Shown here: positions 21,800 to 32,477 of the stretch, piece by piece
Position numbering within the stretch: the stretch's first letter is position 1
Layout: each line of letters begins with the position of its first letter
Source of the DNA: Physcia stellaris
Lineage: Eukaryota > Ascomycota > Lecanoromycetes > Caliciales > Physciaceae
NCBI GenBank assembly: GCA_018902385.1
Contig: JABSSW010000047.1
Location: forward strand, 124,001 to 188,000
DNA length: 64,000 nucleotides
Direction: 5' to 3'
The notes under the pieces: generated by a model
What the model saw: only the letters and a program-made list of their open reading frames with translations
What the model was told of the DNA's origin: nothing
The model's database searches: none
Position numbers and translations under genes: made by a program

Positions 21800-22639
21800 C
21801 TAAGCTACGGGGCAACATTCCTCGAATATAGCTCTTCCTTCGGGACGAAAGACAACGTCTTGCAGGACCAGAATTGGCGCCCTCGGGTTTTGAACGAAAT
21901 CCACATTAAACACCCGGATATCCAGCCTTTCCATGGCCCTTATCACGCTATCAGCCGGTGAGACCTGGGTGGATACGACAAGTTGGATTCTTCCTACAAT
22001 CCTCTCGGAGTAGAACGTGTAATATTCCCTCATATTATCGATAAGGCGTTCAACAACCGGATCCACACGGAGTTGCAACCGTTGCAGAACGCGCTCTAGG
22101 AGCTCGATGCATGAGTTCGGCTTCGAGCCCGTCCCGATGGCATACACGGGATCATCATTCCACGCGTCAGCTATCAACCCCGTACCTTTCTGGTGGTCAA
22201 AGAGCCAGGCATTCGGTAACGCGGTCCTTCCCACTCGAAAAATATCCCGTATGGCCCCCCCACGAGCCTCCTTCGAGATCGGCTTGCCGGTATTGGCAAT
22301 GCCTAGGTCTTTGGCTATGACTTCGAAAAAGGGTGCAGAGCGGGGGATTCCTACGGGTGGGTACCCCACTTGGATGATCAGAGGGCCATCTGTGCGGGTG
22401 CCGTCTATTCGAAGCTGCATGTGACCTCCGTACACTTTTCGGCCCGTCGCAGTGGATATGGCGTATTTTGTCGGGTCCACATCGATGATGAGGTAGACGT
22501 TCCGGAATGGGAAAGTGTTATTTGCGGGTGCTTGTGCTCTTTTGTGTACTTCTCGAGATCCAAAGTCAAGGACGTAGGCACGACTGGTGTAGAGTAAAAG
22601 GAGAATTATGAGGAGGTGGCTATGCAAATGATACTTCAT
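21800..22639 (-). CDS. secreted protein of unknown function
   Basis: Single exon of 279 aa from the ATG at 22639 (the frame extends upstream only to a GTG). MKYHLHSHLLIILLLLYTSR is a signal peptide; VHKR at about residue 32 could be a Kex2 cleavage site, so a propeptide is possible. The mature part has NVYLIIDVDPTKYAI, GGHMQLRIDGTRTDGPLII, an internal SCIELLERVLQRL helix and a C-terminal pair CC (EECCPVA). An NNT sequon lies after the Kex2-like site. I do not recognise the family. It is the second of several secreted proteins in this window. Confidence 0.75.
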   Translation of the reverse strand: MKYHLHSHLLIILLLLYTSRAYVLDFGSREVHKRAQAPANNTFPFRNVYLIIDVDPTKYAISTATGRKVYGGHMQLRIDGTRTDGPLIIQVGYPPVGIPRSAPFFEVIAKDLGIANTGKPISKEARGGAIRDIFRVGRTALPNAWLFDHQKGTGLIADAWNDDPVYAIGTGSKPNSCIELLERVLQRLQLRVDPVVERLIDNMREYYTFYSERIVGRIQLVVSTQVSPADSVIRAMERLDIRVFNVDFVQNPRAPILVLQDVVFRPEGRAIFEECCPVA

Positions 22640-23565
22640 GGTGCTGATAGAAGGCACAGCTACTGCGAGATCTGTCAGATCTTGATCTTTCGAAGCTTAA
22701 TTCGAGGAATGGGACAGATGTGTTATATCTACTTCGAGATCTAGCAGCCATACGAAGGGAAGAAGCCCAAGCCGACACACTTATATCACCAGGCTTTGAC
22801 CCAGGCCGCGGTTGGATCATTTTCCATCAGTAAGCGACCTTTGGCGACGTACGCGCTCTTGCGGGTCAGTGCGCACACATTGATGCACTGACAGATTTCA
22901 CCTCGAAACCATTAGCGAAAAGCAAGTTCAGAACCATTTCACATTGATGCACCGAACGAAGTATACTACGAGAATTTGCGTACAGGGTCCGTGGCCTTCA
23001 GTTCCTTGGTGTTTCTAAACGCGTATCGCGGATGTTAGGCAGAAAGCATGGGTATCGTAGCATCGGAGCGCCAAAATCTCTTCAAAACACTATTGCCATT
23101 AACGCGTAGTCAAATTTAATGATCAGTCTCAAACCAAGGAGAAGATGTATCGCTACTCTCTCTTTAACTCCGATAGGCAATGTTGGTAGCCTTACCCATG
23201 ACGAAGGCAGAAAAAACTCGGAGAATCTCGTATATGCTCACAGGTCTTGTACAGACATGATATGAACAGGAACAAGAACAAGGCGTCTAGGGACTATTCC
23301 GCAAGATCACCAGGGACTTGCGGAGGGGCTTTCGGAGGTCTGTACCCATTGGGGAATACGACGACAACTAAAAATCCCTTTCTGATTGGATACCAAGCCG
23401 GGTGATGGCAGGTCTGTCAAAGTATATGTTCAGAAACCACACCACAGGGTGCCAGGCCATGGGATAGCCTACCATCAACTCAAGACCAACACCCTTCACA
23501 ACCAAACCTCAGACTCAGAGCACCACCACCCCTCTCCTTCTACCTCACTGAAACCCCCAGCAAAC
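22640..23565. other. gene-free stretch
   Basis: No supported gene, RNA or repeat is visible. The region includes the promoter of the secreted protein gene read leftward. Confidence 0.35.
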
Positions 23566-24455
23566 CTACTCAACACCACCAGTCCTCTCCCCCACCTCCC
23601 CAAACGCACCTTCCACCTCCCCAACCCCTCCTCCATCCGTGAACTGAAACCACTCTCTCGCATCCACATCCCGGACCCTCCACCGCTCAAACCTCCCATG
23701 CAACCCACTCTCCGCCGCTCGCATATCGCCCACAGCACTCACCCTCACGATGCTCAGCCTATGCGGGTTCCCCGTCTGCAGCGTGCGCAGGCGCATCCCA
23801 GGATCGAGGCTCATGCCGATCTTATAAAACGCCGTGTCAGCCATATGGATCAAATAAACATACCCTTCCGCATGCGGCGCGCCGTGCTCGCGGCGGAGGT
23901 TCCGCAGGTCCAGCTCTACGGCTTCCGCTTCCGTGACTGGGGATGGGACGCTTGCTACGCCGGAGTGCTGCTCGACGTCGTGGATAAGCGCCTCGAAGGC
24001 GGGGAAGGAGGAGCGTGCCGGAGCGTGGGGATGTAAGTTGGTGTTGGCGCGGGGATGGTCGCCAGCTTTTCGCGCAGGGAGACGTCAAGCGGGACGGGCT
24101 GCCAGCGGAACCAGTGGTCGAATCCGTCCCGCAGCCTCGCCATCACGGGGTCCGGGATGGGGAGCTCTCCGTCTGCGATCGGTCCAGAACCTTGATCGCG
24201 GACGCCGATGGCGAGTTGCACGAAGCGGCCTGGTTGGCCCCCGTGGCTGTTGCATAGGAACCAGATGTATGCCGTCGTGTCCGGGGCTGCGATGTCGGCG
24301 AGGAATCGGGCGCGGACTTTTACGGTCGTCATCGTTTTGGGGAAACCCCAGAGGTGCTGCGGGGAGAGGTAGTGCCAGTGGTTGGTTACTTGGGGGCTGG
24401 ATGATTGGGCGAAGCGCTGGTTGCCCACTCGGATTATGTAGTGCTCTCGAGCCAT
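23566..24455 (-). pseudogene. T5orf172 (GIY-YIG-like) domain protein, frame broken
   Basis: The C-terminal frame encodes HAEGYVYLIHMADTAFYKIG, then RLRTLQTGNPHRLSIV, AAESGLHGRFERWRV and EWFQF: the order of the T5orf172 domain, a GIY-YIG-like fold found in phage and fungal proteins. The N-terminal half lies in another frame, from the ATG at 24455 (MAREHYIIRVGNQRF) and contains TAYIWFLCNSHGGQPGRFVQ. That frame meets a stop at 23955-23957, and the domain frame has one at 24085-24087, so the change must fall between them. No GT-AG pair of intron size fits there. The total length is consistent with one inserted or deleted base. The role is unknown; the domain may bind DNA. Confidence 0.7.
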
Positions 24456-26374
24456 GGTGGTGGATCTGTGTATTCCCAAAAGTAGGCACGGAAACGGCTG
24501 CGACGACTTCGGCGCGATACAGGTACCTTTTGAGGGATGATGGACAAGTCATGTTATCGAAGCGGTGCTGTTGCAGAGCTGAGTGAGTCATGAGGGTTCG
24601 GTTGCGGTCTGCCTTGAGATGCATGGGTGCTGGAGGGCGTTGTTGGAAAGAGGGTGTGGCCTGCGCCACGTTGGGGGCGAGGTTGAAAGATCTAGATGGA
24701 GCGTCCTTCCTCTCCGGTTTCTGGCACTGTGGTGTAAAATTGATATAACAGCAATACTACACGGATGCTTATCGCAATGGACCATGCGAAACAAGTAGAT
24801 AATCGGGATTTGGAAAGATCTCAACTCTGCATATATCGTTACCCAAAATCATGCAAAGACTGATGGCTGATAGATCGCACACGAGGGGACTAACACCACC
24901 CCCTTCTTTTCCATCTCTTTCCTCATGCTCAGAGAACGTACTCACCCAGAATCAGTACATAGCCCACCCCAAGACAACCCCAGTACTGAGCGTACATTGC
25001 CACCCTCAGCTTGCTGCTTGCATTTGTCAAGTCCTACGAAAGCCATACCCATTTCCCGTTACTCGAAAAAACAAATTAACAGTAGACGCATCCGGAACAA
25101 CTGTCTTCAATCTCCCTAGTATGGAAAGCAGAGAGATGTCTGAAGGCTGATAGCACAGAGACCAGAGTATTTGACATCCCTATCTATGATCTTGCAATAT
25201 TCCATGCCTGCAGTTGGAGAGACGCCGTGAGCGGCTTTTGGGTTCAAATCTGGTTCGATATGCGTATCATACCTGTAAAACGAAAATCAAGTTAAAAACC
25301 GCGAGACATGCCTCCGCATCTACTTCGCCGCCCGGCTATCACTTCTCGCTCTCGCAAGTTCCCTTCGTCGCGAGAGACTGCAGTATCCATCTCGCTGGCA
25401 AAGCGAAGAGGAACTATTCACATTGCTTTTAAAGATCGGCCTTGACTCATGAAAGCATAGCGTACCCTCGAATATCGTACATATATCCTCATCTCAGCTC
25501 AAGTACCTCAGCATATGAATCCATTTCAAATCCCCAAAGCCCAACAGCCCAAAAACCCCCTTCGCTCCAAAACCCCACAACCTATCCATCTTATCCATCT
25601 CGTCAGCTTCTCTCATCTGATTCCACGTATCTACAGCCGAAGAGCTAAACGAAGACGAAGATTTTGATGATGGTATAAGCTATCGTCTGCGGCTCCGTGT
25701 TGGTGGTTGTGTTTTGTGAGTAGAGGATGGGGATGAGGAGGGGATAAGAGAGTTGGGAAGAAGAGGGGGGAAGAGGGCTAATACTTAAGCTCGACGATAT
25801 ATGGTTTATGAGAAACGAGGGAGCTTGGAATGATTGGGAGGTGGGGTGGGGAGGGGGAAGGGGGGGGATAAGAAGAAGCAAGAACCGAACGAAAACCAGA
25901 GATCAGAAGTATTGAAAGAAGGAAGGGAGAAAGAAGGAAGGGAGAAAGAAGAAGATTAAAGAAAGAAAGTCTTGATCCTGAGTAAAATAATTCGATCTAC
26001 CACCCAACGCGGATATTTCGGGAATCTCCATTGTCCGGGAAGGGGATTACCAAGTGGTTAAGACCAACTATGCATTGACCAATGAGGGTATTGAGGATTA
26101 TTATGTAAGTATTTATAGGTACATGCGCCCGCAATGCTTAGCTTAACCCGCCTCCCTTCCTTGTGTGCTGGGGGGGATTTTTGAAAGTGTTGCCCAGCGA
26201 CTTCAGTTGTTGGGGAACTAGAAAATGCAAATGCTTCGCTAATGTGATGCAATTCCTCCGTACCTAAATCTCAATGTCCCTGACCGCCTGGGCGGGATCC
26301 TATTGATGGTGACTTCTCAATGGACGCCTTATACAAACTACCTCCTGACCATAAGATGCTAGCTAGCTGCAGAT
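24456..26374. other. gene-free stretch with purine and pyrimidine tracts
   Basis: No supported gene. 25460-25640 is C/A-rich on the plus strand and 25730-25975 is strongly purine-rich, a strand-composition switch within 300 bp. The 24085-24669 minus frame overlaps the T5orf172 gene and is judged a shadow, though its first part might hold an upstream exon. Confidence 0.4.
25914..25954. repeat. polypurine tandem repeat
   Basis: A 15-base unit GAAAGAAGGAAGGGA occurs twice in tandem from 25914 and is followed by a partial third copy. The whole tract is purine only. Such tracts are commonly unstable in length. Confidence 0.85.
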
Positions 26375-28037
26375 TCATCTACCGTGAAGAGTCCATCCCG
26401 GCTTCGGTCCATAAGTCTTGACGCCAGTGTGCGTCGGCGCAGGCGCAGGAACGCTCGGACTAGGCTGCTCCCCTCCTGCCCCTTGCGTCGCCGGATCAGT
26501 AGAATTATCCGGCCCCCAATCGTGACCGCCGGGATTTTGCGTTTCGCAGCTCGCTGCAAAGCCAAACGGACAGCTCCCATCACCCAGCAACTGGGGACAT
26601 TGACTGCCACATTGGCGTTGCATCGGCAGGCGCGAGATGCATGATGTATCTAGCGAGCCGTCGTAACTGATGCGGAGAAGGTCTTCGGAGTCTACACGCC
26701 CTTGCGCTGTGCAATTGTAGGCCCCATCGAAGAGCAGGAACATGTTGGCCCATTCTTGGCTTGTGAGCATGGGGAGCAGAGCGCTTGGTAGGATTGTCTG
26801 GTCGCCCTTGTGTTCGAGACTATACTGTTGTCCTGTTGACGAGCTCCACCAGATCCTGTTCTTGATCTCCTTGAAATCCACCGTGCAGCCGTGTAGAGTC
26901 CAGCCGTTGCAGGATTTTTCGGCTGGGGACTGCGTGGTCAGCATGCTCTGATATTGCTCCTCGGTACTGACTCCCAGCGGGCGCGCATACCACCCGTTCT
27001 GCTTCAGCGATTCGGAGGTTATATACGTTCTCAAAGCTACGTCGAGATGGTCTAGCTTTTCGTTGATGTCGACCGTGCCGTTGCCACAGTAGTCTCCGCG
27101 TTGTGCGAAGCTCACAAATGTTGGCACGTCTGTCATTAAAAGCTCGAGGCCACGATCTAGCATGGCCGAGATGTTTTTCGAGGCTTGGCTGAGCTCCGTG
27201 TCTAATTGTGCGATCTGGAATGTTTTAGAGGCCTCGTCACCTGTAGGCCACATTGCTCGTGCTACACCTGGGGCTTGTTGGAGGCCAATGGCGAAGGTCT
27301 GAGCGGAATGCTTAGCTGCCTCGGACCATTTTAACAGAGCTTCTGCCGCAGTGGGTGCCTGGAGCCGGGCATTAGAATTTCTTGACATTCCTTGAAATTG
27401 CTCGACTTACCGTTGTAAATGCAAAACCAATGCCGAGCGCGAATAAGACGATGCTAGATGCAATAGAAGTCTGCTTGTTAGGGTCAATGGTGTTGGTAAT
27501 GGGAGTAATAATCAGGGCGGTTTGTGTAGTCGCGTACTGGAGGGCTGGTACGGTTCTCGTTAGCAGGTTCACATATATATATCATGTTTTCAAGCCGGAA
27601 TCACCTTTGAAATAGCTAGAGAAGAAGTCGTGAACGCCGTATATGCTTTTGATGACATAACGCACTTGGGGTGCAATGCTGGGAGCTAGATAGGGGCTGA
27701 TCGCATTGTCCCAAGTGCAGGTCTGGTCATCCACGGAGGTGCAGTCTGCTCCACTCAAACCTCGCCCCAGGCGAAGGTAGCAAGTTGACCACGCCTCACC
27801 TTGCAGGCAACACTTGGTGGAGTCGGAACAGACAGGTGTTGTGTGATTCCAGCCTGTGGTTGGATCGTTGAGATAATCACTAACCCCTAAGGTTATCCAG
27901 CAAGAGTCAACAAATACAGCGGCTGGGTCATTGCAGTTGGTGTCGATTTGTCGCTTGCTAGATGATCGAAGCGGTGAACATTGTGCGAGCCTGAGGGCAA
28001 GCAATGGCCAGAGGAGTAAAGGAAATGGATAACGCAT
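26375..28037 (-). CDS. secreted or membrane protein of unknown function, three exons
   Basis: Exons 28037-27605, 27544-27411 and 27358-26375 join in phase across introns of 60 and 52 nt (branch sites CTAAC and CTAAT) to give 516 aa. MRYPFPLLLWPLLALRLAQC is a signal peptide; SSKRQ could be a Kex2 site. Residues 35-110 are Cys-rich (CNDPA, DSCW, KCC, TCYLR, DCTS, QTCTW). A hydrophobic segment from exon 2 (SSIVLFALGIGFAFTT) may span a membrane. The long third exon has NCT- and NGT-type sequons, CNGWTLHGC and CGSQCPQLLGDGSCPFG, and ends in a Pro/Thr-rich tail. I do not recognise the family. Cys spacing and sequons point to an extracellular protein; the internal hydrophobic stretch leaves its topology open. 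Confidence 0.75.
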
Positions 28038-28419
28038 GAAGTCGGTCGGAATGAATGTGTATCTCTATCCATGCCGGTGAGGTCCTGCAGAACCAAAGGT
28101 CAAAGGTCGAATAGGGCGTAGAAGTACTGGGAATGGTTATGGTCAGAACTTTTCACAGCCTCATCTGACTGTCCTCAAAACAATGAGGTCAGGAGAGATC
28201 CTCGTACCGGGATTGCGGACTGAGTCAACTAACATCATTGGTCGATGCCTTCGGCCAAGATCCAATGAGCCTCAATGGAAAGGCTATTTTCATAGTCCAA
28301 ACCCTTGGAAGGCCCCTGAAACGGCTTGATCTAATGTATGCGGCTGAGATCGTGGAGCTGGCTGGAACACGGGTACCTTTAGTCACAGGCCAGCATGGCA
28401 GCATCCAAGTTTTGACCCC

Positions 28420-29330
28420 GTCACCATCGCCGTGGGGGAAGTCCGACGGGACAGGGTATCCCCACATGATTCGGTTGCCTAATAGTATGGGGTATTACCG
28501 TCAGAAACATTTTGCTCGTTAGCGAATGGCTCACGTGGCGCACACGGGTCGCTAGAGAGTGACGGGAGAGAATGTTTTTTGCCGCTTTCGTTCTAGTCAA
28601 ATGACCAATTTCGAAACACAGGGCATCGCGTGGAGTCCGGATATAGAATATATCTAGGCGGTGATCGTCCTGATCAATCTCGAGGAGAATTTGATCATGC
28701 TGGCACCAAATCTTGAGCTTATATGACATAACAACCAAGACCGGAAGGCAGCTTCAGCCAAGGCTTTTTCAATCAATTTCCAAGGTATTCGAATAGATTT
28801 AAGTGGGAGCCAACATTCGGCTTGTTGCGAAGAACTGTTTGCACTGTCAGACCATTCGGGGATATCGCACCTCACAGCTCCTCGCAATCGACAATAGCAG
28901 GCATGCCACTTGTCACTGGATTTTTTTTGTTAGGTTTTACATAATGGACTAAACGCGGCCTGGTGATTGGCAGCAATGATCTCGACAAACCCAGTCCGGG
29001 AGTAGCGGTATTCAGAGCATACTCGTAGCAGAATGGCCGCGATTGCTAGCTTCTGGTGATGTTGAGTAGGTAGTCTGGCTGTTTGTAACACTGCCAAACT
29101 CTCGACAGTGATCGCTTTTGACACGGATGTCGTTTGGCAGGAGGTCCGCAGTTCAAGGGGAGCGTCCGCGGTTTTGCGACTTTCGGTGGCAGCCAATTCA
29201 ATTATCTCGATGAGGACATGACGGAGAAGCTGGCGTGCTATTCGTTGGCTAGGTTGCGAATCCTCCTGGAGACAACTAACGCACGCAAACCTTGATGCAG
29301 AACATCAGAAGTCAGGAAGGTAAGACAGAT
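28420..29330 (-). pseudogene. possible degenerate coding remnant
   Basis: Three adjacent minus-strand frames look protein-like but do not join: 29320-28930 (SQRIARQLLRHVLIEIIELA through AITVESLAVLQTARL), 28887-28720 (SIRIPWKLIEKALAEAAFRS) and 28738-28540 (YKLKIWCQHDQILLEIDQDD, then RLDIFYIRTPRDALCFEIG). The last two could be one protein with a frame change near 28730. I cannot name a family and there are stops between the pieces. It may be an old gene or a chance open region. Confidence 0.3.
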
Positions 29331-29608
29331 TACTCTTATTATGAGTGAAAAGTAGCGGTTTTTGACACGATGAGCGTACAGCGAACATCTATTTTAGAAA
29401 ACAGGTGAAGTAGAAACGTATTGAAAATTATCGAAAATGGGGGGTTGCTTGCTCCAAGTTCGCAAGAGGAGTTGTGCAACGATGGTGTGAGGTTCTTCGC
29501 AGAACATCAGTTGCTTTTCTATTTCGACTGTAGGCTCCAGCCACCTATCTGCATGGCACAGCTCGAGATATTACGTGCAATCAGTTCGTGGTGAGAGACT
29601 GATTCCGA

Positions 29609-32218
29609 TCAGTAAGAGCCGTTTGTAGATCCGGAATTTGCTTTGGCAACATTAGATGCAAGCCAAGTATCGTGTAACTTCTTCTGGGCTGCCTGGTCCT
29701 TTCTCAGCTTCTTCTCTCTGCTTTTCGTGATATTGACGCCTTCAGCGTCTTTGGTGGGTAAACCCTCTTCATTCCAAGCGCTATACTCATTCGTTCGGAA
29801 CATATCGAGATGACTCAGTCGGCCCTTTTCTGCCTTTGCAGCTGCTTGCTTCTCCCTCTCTTCCTTAGCCAGCTGCTTCTGACGTCCCAAGTCCTCCTTC
29901 TCTTGTCTCGCGGCTCTTAGCTCTCGTGTAACGGGTCGGAGTAAAGTAGGCTCGTTTTCTCGATCCTCTAGATACACGTCGCAGTTCCACAGATCAACAT
30001 TGCGAATACGGTCAGTAAGAGCGAGAATCTCTTTCGATAGGTTGGGTGAATCTCTGATTGAGATGGCTTCTTCTTGAAAGTCTCGCATTACCTGCTGAAA
30101 ACCGCCCGTAGTGCGATCATCACTACCAACGACTGCTGGTATCGACTCCACGATAGCCTTGATATCCTTTTGCGTTAGTCCTTCCGTGGATCGCGCCTTT
30201 CCTCGCAATTCGTCACGCATTCGAGATATTGTTTCTACGTACGGCTTGGCAGTGTCTGGAATATCAATCCCAGACCACCCGATAGATTGACTGTCCATCG
30301 CAGCATCTCCATTGAGGCCAAAGATGTTAAGGATAGATGTGATCCATTTGGCAATATCTCTGACAGTGTCTGGTGACACCGTCCCGCTTTTTGATGAGTT
30401 ATACTCTGTGATCAATTCAGATATGCCGTTTTTGCCATTCATGGCTTCTCTAGTGTCGAATGAGTTGCATAATGCCGCTTCCACAGCTGTCTGCGTCTTT
30501 CGGAGTGCTTCACGCAAAGCTTAATTGACATCCGCATCAGACTGTGAAGTCGGCCTTGCAAGCGCATCCTTGGCGTTTATAAAGAAATTCTAAACGAGCG
30601 TTAGTACTGTGGGTTACTGATCATTGAAATCGTCGCTTATGGAGGTACTAACGTTCAATTTGTCTTCCCAAAACGATCCTTCTCTTATTAAATCTTCGGT
30701 GATCTCAATGGGACCCGCCCAGTAGCCTAGCAAAAACACGATCCTCAGACCACGAGGGGTCCAGGTTCCTCGGGATAATGCTTCACGGATTGTGACAAAA
30801 TTTTTGAGCGACTTTGACATTTTCGAGCCTTGGATTGACAGGTGGCCCATGTGCATGAAGTAGTTGACCCATTGATGGTTATGTTGACCTGTTCGTAGCC
30901 AATAAGCCTCACTTTGAGCCAACTCGTTATCGTGGTGTGGGAATGCGAGGTCAACGCCCCCTGAATGGATATCAATCTGAGGCCCTAACTTATCTGACGC
31001 CATTGCTGAGCACTCAATGTGCCAACCCGGCCTACCCTGTCCCCACGGGCTTGGCCAACTAGGCTCACCGGGTCTCGATGATTTCCAGAGAGCGAAGTCC
31101 GAAGGAGACCTTTTTTCTGTAGTGCGCTGTGTTAAATTGCCTTCACCTTCTGCTTGCCGCCCTTGATCGTTGCGGCTGCCAGGTTCTAATCTAGCATATG
31201 AGTTGTTGGCGTCTTCGAAAGCTTTGATATCGAAGTAAACTGAGCCGTCGGAGGTTTTATAGGCGAACTCGTTGTCCTCAATTTTCCTGACAAAGTCTAC
31301 AATCTGAGGGCCGTACTCGGTCACTCTGGTCACCTCATCCGGATCCAAGCAATTCAAAGCCCGCACATCTTCCATGAATCGAGCCTCGAACTTCTGCGTA
31401 AGTTTTGTGAATATACTATGATTGCTAGCGTCGATGGAAGAGCCGTATATAGCGTCTAAGTAGGGTAATAAGATATCTTGAACGTTGTTCTGGAAGTCTT
31501 CGGAGTTTTCCTCCAGCTCCTTTTTTTCTAGTGAGATCATTGCCTTTGAAGCGGCGAGGACAGTCTTAATATGCATTTTAATCTTTGCTTCTTCGTCTCC
31601 CGCAGGTCTGCTTGGGTCCAGCGATTTACCGGCGAGCACATCAGCATACTTCTGATCTACTATTTGCTTCATATTGGCCAGTGGGGTATCATCTGGTACC
31701 CTGGGCAAGTTTTTCTTAACATATGCTTCAAGGGCTTCTCTTCGAGCTTCAGCTGATGGGTGATGCTGTTCAAGACGCCCTGCCAAATATTCTCCTAAGA
31801 GGTATTGCTGACGGCCTCGGACGATGATCTTATCATCTACATCTGTGATATTCATGACAAACTTCACATCGTATTTGAAATAGTCCTTCATGATTCGCCT
31901 GATGATGTCGGTACTGACATAGTTCCTTGCATGCCCCAAATGGGCATCATCATAAACAGTAGGTCCACAAGCATACCAAGTGACTTTCCTGCTTTTAGCG
32001 TCGATCGGAAGAAATAGATTCTTGCTTCTGGTAAGAGAATTATAGATTTTCAGCGGAGGGGATTTGATATCGGAAGGGACGTCCGGTGGCGACTGCCAAG
32101 GAGGTTGTTGACGAACAGTCGCCATTGTCCTGGCACAAACCTGGCCAAGGGGTGAAGGGAATCTCAACAAGGATCGAGAGCTCAAGGATGCAATCGAGCA
32201 ACAGGGGGCGGAGAACAT
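29609..32218 (-). CDS. cysteinyl-tRNA synthetase with an in-frame stop
   Basis: Exon 1 runs 32218-30653 and exon 2 starts at 30589 after a 63 nt intron with a perfect TACTAAC branch site. The protein charges tRNA-Cys. Class I signatures are present: YACGPTVYDDAHLGHARN (HIGH motif as HLGH, residues 93-96) and GSKMSKSLKNF (KMSKS). The zinc-site pattern HIECSAM is visible. Twenty-two codons into exon 2 the frame meets TAA (30523-30521), yet continues as ALREALRKTQTAVEAALCNS and 300 more residues of the expected helical C-terminal region with a Lys-rich end, to 29609. CAA to TAA would explain it. The first ATG opens an Arg/Ser-rich presequence (MFSAPCCSIASLSSRSLLRF); a second ATG at 32125 (MATVRQQPPW) would give a cytosolic form. 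One gene serving both compartments is usual in fungi. Confidence 0.85.
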
Positions 32219-32477
32219 CAACTATCAAGAGATGTTTTGAGATACAAATACAACACACGCCAATCTTAACATTATCACGAGTCACAGACTGATGAACTCT
32301 CAGTAAGGTACCTTAAGCTGACTCAGAGGGACGAAGCCCCTAAGGAGCTAAGATAGCAGTAGCTCGGGCCGAAATCTCACCGCAGCCCTACAGGTTTCCC
32401 CACAGTTTCGACTCCTGTTGAAATGCCCGATCCATGGGCTGCATTGGACGACACCAGAGGGGCATTGCTACAAAGCA
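32219..32477. promoter_or_regulatory. divergent promoter between CysRS and TRM61
   Basis: This 259 bp region separates two head-to-head housekeeping genes for tRNA function, one reading left and one right. No clear TATA box is seen. It must contain both promoters, so shared expression is likely; that is inference from layout only. Confidence 0.6.

Noticed and set aside
24085-24669. 194-codon minus frame overlapping the T5orf172 gene
   Set aside because: Composition (Arg, Pro, His) is that of a shadow; only its first part could be an exon and nothing supports that.
25200-25260. tRNA-like sequence with GCAGTTGGAGAG and GGGTTCAAATC
   Set aside because: The two boxes are spaced roughly as in a tRNA, but the acceptor, anticodon and T stems do not pair.
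26047-26075. AAGTGGTTAAGAC resembling a tRNA D-arm
   Set aside because: No matching T-arm or acceptor stem follows.
30480-30525. A second CysRS intron (39 nt, GTCAAT to CGCAG) that would remove the TAA
   Set aside because: It is too short, has a poor donor and would delete conserved coding residues (LREALRKTQ).
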